Shown here piece after piece: positions 23,789 through 29,073 of a stretch of 29,073 bases of DNA. A program made the translations under genes and the position numbers. The first letter of the stretch is position 1, and every line of letters begins with the position of its first letter. A model generated the notes under the pieces. That model saw only the letters and a program-made list of their open reading frames with translations. It was not told the DNA's origin and ran no database searches. The DNA is taken from assembly GCA_046734455.1 (NCBI GenBank), contig JBKPRJ010000054.1:1-29073 (forward strand), read 5' to 3'. This stretch comes from DATEOR01 sp046734455. GTDB lineage: Bacteria > Actinomycetota > Thermoleophilia > Gaiellales > Gaiellaceae.

Positions 23789-25101
23789 GCGAGCCGCGGC
23801 TGGGCGACGTCCTCGCCGGCCACCGCCTCGACGCGGTTATCGGCCGCGGCGGCATGGGCGTCGTCTACCTCGCGCGCCACCTGGCGCTTGATCGATCCGC
23901 GGCGATCAAGGTGATCGCGGCCGAGCACTCGGCGAACGGCGACTTCCGGGCTCGTTTCACGCGCGAGTCGCGGATGGTGGCGGCCATCGACCACCCGCAC
24001 GTGGTGACCGTCCAGGACGCGGGCGAGGACGACGGCGTGCTGTACATCGCGATGGCGCTCGTCGAGGGCATGGACCTCGGCGACCTGATCGCCGCATACG
24101 GGCGGTTGGCGCCGCCGCTGGCCGCCCGTCTCGTCGCCCAGGTCGCCTCTGCGCTGGACGCCGCCCACGCCCGCGGGCTCGTGCACCGCGACGTCAAGCC
24201 GGCCAATATCCTGGTGGGTGCGCGGGGAGGGGCGCACCACGTCTATCTGACGGACTTCGGGCTGGCCACGCGCCCCGGGGAGGGCTCTTCGGCGACGGCG
24301 GCCGAGACCGTCATCGGCACGCTCGACTACCTCGCTCCGGAGCAGATCGAGTCCGGCTCTGAGGTCGATCCCCGGGCAGACGTCTACGCGCTCGGGTGTG
24401 TGCTCTACCACGCGCTCACCGGGGCGATCCCTTTTCCGCGCCCGAGCACGCCCCAGAAGCTGTGGGCCCACATCAATGCCGAGCCGCCATCCGCGCTCGA
24501 CGTCGATCCCACCATCCCGCTGGCGTACCAGGCGGTCGTTCGGCGCGCGATGCAGAAGGAGCGCGAGGCACGATTCGCTTCCGCGGCGGAGATGGAGGCC
24601 GCTCTGAAGGCGGCGATTGCGGGGGAGCACCCGACGAACGGCCGTGCGCCCGTCGCGACGTCGGTCGCCCCGGCGCGCCCGCTGACCGCGCGGGCGCTGT
24701 GCGAGCGCTTCCGAGGGCGCACCGGGCAAGAACTGCACGAGGGTGCCGGCGATGCATGGCGCTCGTTCGTGCCCCGGGTGGAGCTCGACAAGCGGGGACT
24801 GCTCACCGAGGGCAGCCGCGCGTTCATCGCCCGCTACGGCCACTTCACGCTCAACCTACTCGACGAACCGGAAGCCTTCGCGGAACTCCTTGCGGCGCAC
24901 GGGGCCCAGACCGAGCCCGACGCCCAGGGGCTTCACTGGGCGCGTGACGACGATCCGCTGATCTCTCAGGGTGGGTGGCTCGTCGTCAGGCGCTACGCGA
25001 ACCTGGTCGTGTGTGCGCATTCGGCCGAGCGACAGCCCGACGAAACCTGGGCCGAGATCGAACGCCTGGTCGGGTCGCTTCTGTCGCCCGTCGGCCCCTA
25101 A
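23785..25101 (+). CDS. Soluble Ser/Thr protein kinase with an extra C-terminal domain
   Basis: A 438-residue protein. Residues 10-280 form a PknB-type kinase: the Gly-rich loop GRGGMGVVY, Lys42 in 'AIKVI', 'HRDVKPAN' (134-141), DFG (157-159) and 'LAPEQ' (183-187), all intact. Unlike typical PknB proteins it has no transmembrane segment and no PASTA repeats. A short Pro/Ala linker leads to a C-terminal domain of about 130 residues ('LCERFRGRTGQEL' to the end) with motifs 'RYGHFTLNLL', 'DAQGLHWARD' and 'RRYANLVVCAH' that I cannot assign to a known family. The gene overlaps the HD-GYP regulator by ATGA and is followed by the CAP lipoprotein and the FHA-protease genes. This suggests a shared signalling pathway. 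Confidence 0.92.
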   Translation: MSEPRLGDVLAGHRLDAVIGRGGMGVVYLARHLALDRSAAIKVIAAEHSANGDFRARFTRESRMVAAIDHPHVVTVQDAGEDDGVLYIAMALVEGMDLGDLIAAYGRLAPPLAARLVAQVASALDAAHARGLVHRDVKPANILVGARGGAHHVYLTDFGLATRPGEGSSATAAETVIGTLDYLAPEQIESGSEVDPRADVYALGCVLYHALTGAIPFPRPSTPQKLWAHINAEPPSALDVDPTIPLAYQAVVRRAMQKEREARFASAAEMEAALKAAIAGEHPTNGRAPVATSVAPARPLTARALCERFRGRTGQELHEGAGDAWRSFVPRVELDKRGLLTEGSRAFIARYGHFTLNLLDEPEAFAELLAAHGAQTEPDAQGLHWARDDDPLISQGGWLVVRRYANLVVCAHSAERQPDETWAEIERLVGSLLSPVGP

Positions 25102-25138
25102 CCACCGTTCGTCGCATTTCTGGCTGTTCTCGCGCGCG

Positions 25139-25154
25139 TCAGGGGGACCCCTGA
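25139..25154. promoter_or_regulatory. Perfect 16-bp palindrome upstream of the CAP lipoprotein gene
   Basis: TCAGGGG and CCCCTGA flank a GA centre in the 92-bp gap between the kinase and lipoprotein genes, 39 bp before the ATG at 25194. The tiny centre makes it a poor hairpin and a better dimeric protein-binding site. No T-run follows, so a terminator is less likely. Confidence 0.35.
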
Positions 25155-25193
25155 GCTTGGACCAGAGCAACCGAGAGTGAGGTCAGAGCGCGG

Positions 25194-25949
25194 ATGAACC
25201 GCTCGGGGGGCCGGGCTGCTGCCGCATGCAGCGTAGGCATGACGCTACTTACGGTGCTTCTCGCCGGCTGCGGCGGGAGCGACGCAGGGCGCCCGGCGCG
25301 CGACGGCGCCATCGGATCGCCCGTGGCGGCCACCAACGAGCGGAGCGCGGGCGTCGTTCCGGCGGGCCAGGCGCCCGACGCGGGCGTCGTCGAGGGCGCG
25401 CCCGACCAGGAGGCCCCGGCCCAGCTCGCGCCGCCGGACGAGCAAGCGCTCGCGGACGGCGCCGGAAGCTGCGGCGCGACCACCGCCGTACCCACGCCAT
25501 CGACCCTGGCCGTGGTCTCGCAGTCGATCCTCTGCCTGCTCAACGTCGAACGCACCACCCGCGGGCTGGCCGCGCTCCGTTCCAACCAACTCCTGGCGCG
25601 CGCCTCGGTGGGCCACTCGACGGACATGGTCAGTCGTCGCTACTTCGAGCACGACACCCCCCAGGGCGTCTCGCTGCTCGACCGGGTGCGATCGACCGGC
25701 TACATCAAGCCCCGCAGCCAGTGGATCGTCGGTGAGAACATCGGCTGGGGCTCCGAAACGCTGGCCTCGCCGCGGGCGCTCGTCGACGCCTGGATGAAGA
25801 GCCCCCCGCACCGGGCGAACATCCTGCAGCGGCGTTATCGCGAGGTCGGAGTCGGCCTGGTCCTGGGTGCGCCGACGCCGGGTGTCTCCGGCGCGGCCGT
25901 GACGGCGACGACGGACTTCGGCCGCGTGACCGCGCGGCACGGGGGGTAG
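25194..25949 (+). CDS. CAP/SCP-domain lipoprotein
   Basis: A 251-residue exported protein. The lipobox LAGC with Cys26 follows a hydrophobic stretch, so it should be lipid-anchored on the outer face of the membrane. Residues 27-105 are Ala/Pro/Gly-rich and low complexity, a likely wall-spanning linker. Residues 110-245 form a CAP (SCP/PR-1) domain: 'LNVERTTRGLAALRSN', 'GHSTDMVSRRYFEHDTP', 'GENIGWG' and 'WMKSPPHRANIL'. Bacterial CAP proteins are often tied to cell-envelope functions, but their activity is usually unknown. The ribosome-binding site is weak. It lies between the kinase and FHA-protease genes on the same strand. Confidence 0.88.
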   Translation: MNRSGGRAAAACSVGMTLLTVLLAGCGGSDAGRPARDGAIGSPVAATNERSAGVVPAGQAPDAGVVEGAPDQEAPAQLAPPDEQALADGAGSCGATTAVPTPSTLAVVSQSILCLLNVERTTRGLAALRSNQLLARASVGHSTDMVSRRYFEHDTPQGVSLLDRVRSTGYIKPRSQWIVGENIGWGSETLASPRALVDAWMKSPPHRANILQRRYREVGVGLVLGAPTPGVSGAAVTATTDFGRVTARHGG

Positions 25950-25968
25950 CGCCGCCGGGCGCGACGCG

Positions 25969-27423
25969 ATGCTTGTCACCGTCGTCTCCGGGGCCGACGA
26001 GGGCCGAAGGGCTCGGATAGACACGGACGCGCTGGTTATCGGAAGAGACGACGGCTGCGGCCTGATCCTGCACGATCCGACCGCCGCAGGGCGCCACCTC
26101 CACCTCCGTCCGCTGCCCACGGGCGCGATCATGCTGAACGACCTCGACCTCGACCCCGCGCGCGGGGCGTGGGTCGGCGGGGAGCGCGTCGACTGCGCGA
26201 TCCTGCGGGGTGGGGAGCAGCTGCGGGTGGGCGACACGCTGCTCGCGTTCGAGTCCGAGGGCCGAACCGACGGCGCGTCAGCGCCCGTCCGCACGCCTCG
26301 TTCCGCCGGACCCGGGCGAGGCCGGAGCTTGCGGCGCGGCGGCGGGCGCGCCGTCACCGCGACGACGTCGCCCTCCATGATCGAACGCATCCACCTCCGC
26401 CGGGCGGTGCGCCGCTCGACGATGCTGGCCGGTACGGTGCTGGTCGGCCTCATCGTGGCCGTCGTCGCGATCCTGACTGGCGTCCTCGGCAGCGATTCCT
26501 CACAGACCCGCGTCGAGTCGATCGTCGCCGAGGCGACGCCGTCGACAGTCCTCGTGCAGGCGCAGCGTGGCGTGCGGCGCAGCGGTGCAGGGACCGGCTG
26601 GGTGCTCGATGCTCGGGCGGGACTGCTCGTGACCAACGCCCACGTGGTGAACGCCGGCGACACCTTCACGGTCGGAGTGGGCGACACGCTGCGGTCGGCC
26701 CGCGTCGTGGCCGCCTCGCCATGCGAGGACCTCGCCGTCCTGCGCATCGACGATGCGCGCGGCCTGCGGACGCTGCCCCTCGGATCCCAACAACGCCTGC
26801 GGCTGGGCGAGAGCGTCGTGGCCGTCGGCTACCCCGGCAACGCCTCACGCAGCGACGCCCTGACATCGACGACCGGGGTGATCTCGGTGGTGCGAAGCGA
26901 GTACCGGGAGGCGGCGCTCGACGTGCCGCACTATCCGAACGTCGTCCAGACCGACGCGGCGGTGAATCCGGGCAACTCCGGTGGCCCGCTGCTCGACCTC
27001 GACGGCCGCCTGGTCGGCGTGACGTCGGCCGGGCGGACACTGTCGCCGCAAGGCCGGATCATTCAGGGCCAGAGTTACGCCATCGGCGTCGACCGGGTGC
27101 GCGAGGTCGTCGACCGGCTGCGCGCGGGGCGCTCCGGCGACTGGTTCGGGTTTGGGTTCCGCTACCTCGACGCCCGCACGCTCGCGCGCCGGCATTTGCC
27201 GGCCGGGCTGCTCGTGGCGTCAGTGACGCCCGGGACGCCGGCCGCGCGCGCCAAGGTGCCCGCGGGCGGACGACTCCTGTTGACGGAGATCGGCTCGACC
27301 CCCGTCTCGAACACACTCGTCAGCTATTGCGACGCGGTCTCGAAGGTGGCTTCGACCAAGCCGGTCCGGATCTCGGCGCTTGACGTCCGCACGGGCCGTC
27401 ACCGATCGCTGACGATCAGATGA
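25969..27423 (+). CDS. Membrane-anchored trypsin-like serine protease with N-terminal FHA-like domain
   Basis: A 484-residue protein: FHA-like domain at 1-95, a basic Gly/Arg/Ser linker, one transmembrane helix at about 151-174, then an extracytoplasmic HtrA-like trypsin domain with His225 ('TNAHVV'), Asp254 ('DLAVLRI') and Ser337 ('NPGNSGGP'). A divergent PDZ-like tail begins near 395. The FHA part is degenerate: Arg26 of 'IGRDDG' remains, but the phosphothreonine-contacting Ser (SRxH) is Gly41 and the Asn of NGTxVNG is Arg65. The domain order puts the FHA in the cytoplasm and the protease outside, so a cytoplasmic signal could control an outer protease. The neighbouring kinase is the obvious candidate source. 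The gene begins 19 bp after the CAP gene. Confidence 0.88.
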   Translation: MLVTVVSGADEGRRARIDTDALVIGRDDGCGLILHDPTAAGRHLHLRPLPTGAIMLNDLDLDPARGAWVGGERVDCAILRGGEQLRVGDTLLAFESEGRTDGASAPVRTPRSAGPGRGRSLRRGGGRAVTATTSPSMIERIHLRRAVRRSTMLAGTVLVGLIVAVVAILTGVLGSDSSQTRVESIVAEATPSTVLVQAQRGVRRSGAGTGWVLDARAGLLVTNAHVVNAGDTFTVGVGDTLRSARVVAASPCEDLAVLRIDDARGLRTLPLGSQQRLRLGESVVAVGYPGNASRSDALTSTTGVISVVRSEYREAALDVPHYPNVVQTDAAVNPGNSGGPLLDLDGRLVGVTSAGRTLSPQGRIIQGQSYAIGVDRVREVVDRLRAGRSGDWFGFGFRYLDARTLARRHLPAGLLVASVTPGTPAARAKVPAGGRLLLTEIGSTPVSNTLVSYCDAVSKVASTKPVRISALDVRTGRHRSLTIR

Positions 27424-27434
27424 TGGACGCAGTC

Positions 27435-27454
27435 GCCCGCGAGCGGCCGCGGGC
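27435..27454. terminator. Possible bidirectional terminator hairpin
   Basis: GCCCGCG and CGCGGGC (7 bp) flank an AGCGGC loop in the 70-bp gap between the convergent protease gene and enoyl-CoA hydratase gene. It is GC-rich and followed by CTCTTGCTC rather than a T-run, so its strength is uncertain. Confidence 0.4.
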
Positions 27455-27493
27455 TCTTGCTCGGCCGGGCGTCGAGCGGCTGGTGTCGTGGCC

Positions 27494-28255
27494 CTACCGT
27501 CCGGTGAATCGGACCGGCCGGCGGGTGAAGAAGGCGGCGACGGCCCGCCGGTGGTCCTCGCTGGCGGTCAGCTTCGCCGTCGCCGCGGTCTCCCGGGCCA
27601 GCGCCTCGTCGAAGCCGTGCTCGGCCGTCGCGCGGATCGCGCGTTTGGCGGCGCTGACCGCGAGCGGCGCGCGCTCGGCGATCATCGTCGCGTAGGCCGT
27701 CGCCGCGTCGAGGACCTCATCGCTCGCCACCGACCGGCTGACGACGTTGAGCCGTTCGGCCTCGCGGCCGTCGATCGTCCGGCCCGTGAGCACCAGGTCG
27801 CTCGCGACGGCCGGGCTGATCCAGCTGCCGAGCCGGGCGGTGCTCACCACGAGGCCGACCTTGACGCCGGCCGCGCAGAGGCTCGCGTCATGGGCGGCGA
27901 GGCGGATGTCGCACGCGAGCGCGAGTTCGAACCCGCCGCCGATGCAGTGCCCCGTGATCGCCGCCACGACGGGTACGCGCAGGCGACCGAAGGCGTCGAA
28001 GAGGCGCTGGTCGGCCTCGGGCTCGGCGGCGCCGGAGCCGTCGCGCATCTCGCCGAGGTCGAAGCCCGCGCAGAACGCCCGCGTTCCCTCGCCGGTGAGC
28101 ACGACGGCGCGCACATCGCGGTCGGCCTCGATCCGGTCGAGCGCGGCGGTCAGGCCCTCGAGGACCCCGGCGTCGACGAGATTCAGCGGCGGGTTGCGGA
28201 TCGTCAGGGTCGCGACCGCTCCCGCGTGATCCAGCGAGACGCGCTCGGCGCTCAT
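27494..28255 (-). CDS. Enoyl-CoA hydratase/isomerase-family protein (one catalytic Glu missing)
   Basis: A 253-residue crotonase-fold protein with 'AFCAGFDLGEM' as the first oxyanion-hole segment and Glu110 in 'CIGGGFELALACDIRLA'. The second hydratase glutamate, found in PEVxLG motifs, is replaced (AGVKVG, Gly130), so the protein may be an isomerase, hydrolase or lyase of the family rather than a normal hydratase. The start overlaps the stop of the CoA-transferase (ATGA), showing one - strand operon. It is distinct from the hydratase at 17185, which has both glutamates. The product probably acts on a CoA thioester made by the transferase. Confidence 0.87.
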   Translation of the reverse strand: MSAERVSLDHAGAVATLTIRNPPLNLVDAGVLEGLTAALDRIEADRDVRAVVLTGEGTRAFCAGFDLGEMRDGSGAAEPEADQRLFDAFGRLRVPVVAAITGHCIGGGFELALACDIRLAAHDASLCAAGVKVGLVVSTARLGSWISPAVASDLVLTGRTIDGREAERLNVVSRSVASDEVLDAATAYATMIAERAPLAVSAAKRAIRATAEHGFDEALARETAATAKLTASEDHRRAVAAFFTRRPVRFTGR

Positions 28256-29073
28256 GCGCGGTCACGCTCCGCCGCGACGAGCTCGTCCAGGACCTCGGCC
28301 GTGTGCTCGCCGAGCCGCGGCGCCGGGCCTCGCCCGCCGTCGCGGCCTCCGACCGGCGCGGCGACGAAGCGCCGTGGCGCGCCGTCCCACCCCGGCGTGT
28401 CGACGATCATGCGCCGCGCCGCGACCTGATCGGAGGCGAGCGCCTCGGGCAGGCTGTTGACCGGCCCGCAGGGGACGTCCGCGGCCTCGAGCGCCTCGAG
28501 CCATGCGCTGGTCGACCGGGTGCGCAGGTGCGCGACGAGCACGGCCTCGAGCGCGGCGTGGTTCACGAGGCGCGGCATGGAGCCGGCGAACCGCTCGTCG
28601 TCGACGAGCTCGTCGCGGCCGATCGCGCGGCACATCCGCGCCCAGGTCGCGTCGTTGCTGACGGCGATGGCGATCGTGCCGTCGCTCGTGGGGAACGCCT
28701 GGAACGGGGCGGACGACGGGTGGCGCGTGCCGAGCGGCCCGGGGACCTGCTCGGTGTTCAGGCACCGGGCGATCGCGTTCTCCATGAGCGCCAGCTGGCA
28801 GTCGAGCATCGAGATGTCGACGCGCGCGACACCGCCGTCGCCGTCGCGGTCGCGCGCGAACAGGTTCGCCACGATGTCCACCGCCGCGAACAGCCCCGCG
28901 GCGATGTCGCCGATCGAGACGCCCACCCGCACCGGCTCACCGCCCTCCGGCCCTGTGATGCTCATGAGACCGCTCATGGCCTGCACGATGACGTCGTACG
29001 CCGGCCGCGGGCTCAGCGGGCCGTCCTGACCGAAGCCGCTGATCGAGGCGAAGACCAGCCGCGGGTTCAGCTC
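28252..29073 (-). CDS. Class III CoA-transferase (CaiB/BaiF family), N-terminus beyond right edge
   Basis: The visible 273 residues are the C-terminal two thirds of a family III CoA-transferase (PF02515). 'PRLVFASISGFGQDGPLSPR' opens the visible part. The catalytic Asp is most likely that in 'VDISMLDCQLALMEN', and the C-terminal 'PCGPVNSLPEAL' is a strong family signature. These enzymes move CoA between carboxylic acids (formyl-CoA transferase, carnitine and bile acid CoA-transferases). About 110-120 N-terminal residues should lie beyond the window. It overlaps the hydratase-family gene by ATGA, so the pair probably activates and processes one acid. Confidence 0.9.
   Translation of the reverse strand, partial: ELNPRLVFASISGFGQDGPLSPRPAYDVIVQAMSGLMSITGPEGGEPVRVGVSIGDIAAGLFAAVDIVANLFARDRDGDGGVARVDISMLDCQLALMENAIARCLNTEQVPGPLGTRHPSSAPFQAFPTSDGTIAIAVSNDATWARMCRAIGRDELVDDERFAGSMPRLVNHAALEAVLVAHLRTRSTSAWLEALEAADVPCGPVNSLPEALASDQVAARRMIVDTPGWDGAPRRFVAAPVGGRDGGRGPAPRLGEHTAEVLDELVAAERDRA

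Noticed and set aside
1..29073. A mobile element, prophage or defence system
   Set aside because: No transposase, integrase, phage or nuclease-like gene, no CRISPR repeats and no tRNA-flanked att-like repeats were found.

Overview
The window is very GC-rich and densely coded. Many genes start at GTG or overlap their neighbour by 4 bp (ATGA/GTGA), several promoters look actinobacterial (TTGAC.. then TANNNT), and some genes appear leaderless. It also carries a PknB-type kinase and an FHA-trypsin membrane protein. Together these suggest an Actinomycetota chromosome, possibly Thermoleophilia/Solirubrobacterales; that placement is my judgement, not a search result. I saw no insertion sequence, CRISPR array, tRNA or rRNA.

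Region 1 (1-18546) is a catabolic cluster with the parts of an aromatic-ring degradation pathway, and it holds two related sets. Set A has a partial FAH-family hydrolase, a metal-dependent cyclase/hydrolase, FAD monooxygenase A, an ACMSD-type amidohydrolase, an ornithine cyclodeaminase-family protein, a two-domain extradiol-type dioxygenase, and GntR/FCD regulator A. Set B has GntR/FCD regulator B, amidohydrolase B, FAD monooxygenase B, dioxygenase B, FAH-family protein B, a SnoaL-like protein, a cupin, an aldehyde dehydrogenase, cyclase B, an enoyl-CoA hydratase and a frameshifted lipocalin-like gene. A third FAD monooxygenase and a DHDPS/aldolase-family lyase sit among set A, and a truncated methionine-synthase-like remnant lies between the two regulators. 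A plausible logic is hydroxylation by the flavoprotein, extradiol cleavage, aldehyde oxidation, then hydrolase, decarboxylase, aldolase and hydratase steps. The substrate cannot be read from the sequence. The cyclodeaminase-family, kynurenine-formamidase-like and ACMSD-like members would fit a nitrogen-containing aromatic compound, but that is a hypothesis. The divergent promoters of the cluster share a TTGGATRCAGTT-like element, which suggests one regulon under the paired GntR proteins.

Region 2 (18547-22558) has a 487-bp stretch with no gene, then a glutamate decarboxylase followed by a ClC-family chloride transporter. This is a likely acid-stress pair: the decarboxylase consumes protons and ClC could supply the compensating chloride/proton flux. 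A small secreted six-cysteine protein follows.

Region 3 (22730-27423) is a signalling run on the + strand: a receiver/HD-GYP protein (c-di-GMP phosphodiesterase type), a soluble Ser/Thr kinase with an extra C-terminal domain, a CAP-domain lipoprotein, and a membrane serine protease with a degenerate cytoplasmic FHA domain.

Region 4 (27494-29073, - strand) is an enoyl-CoA hydratase/isomerase-family gene overlapped by a class III CoA-transferase that runs off the right edge. This looks like the end of another acyl-CoA catabolic operon.
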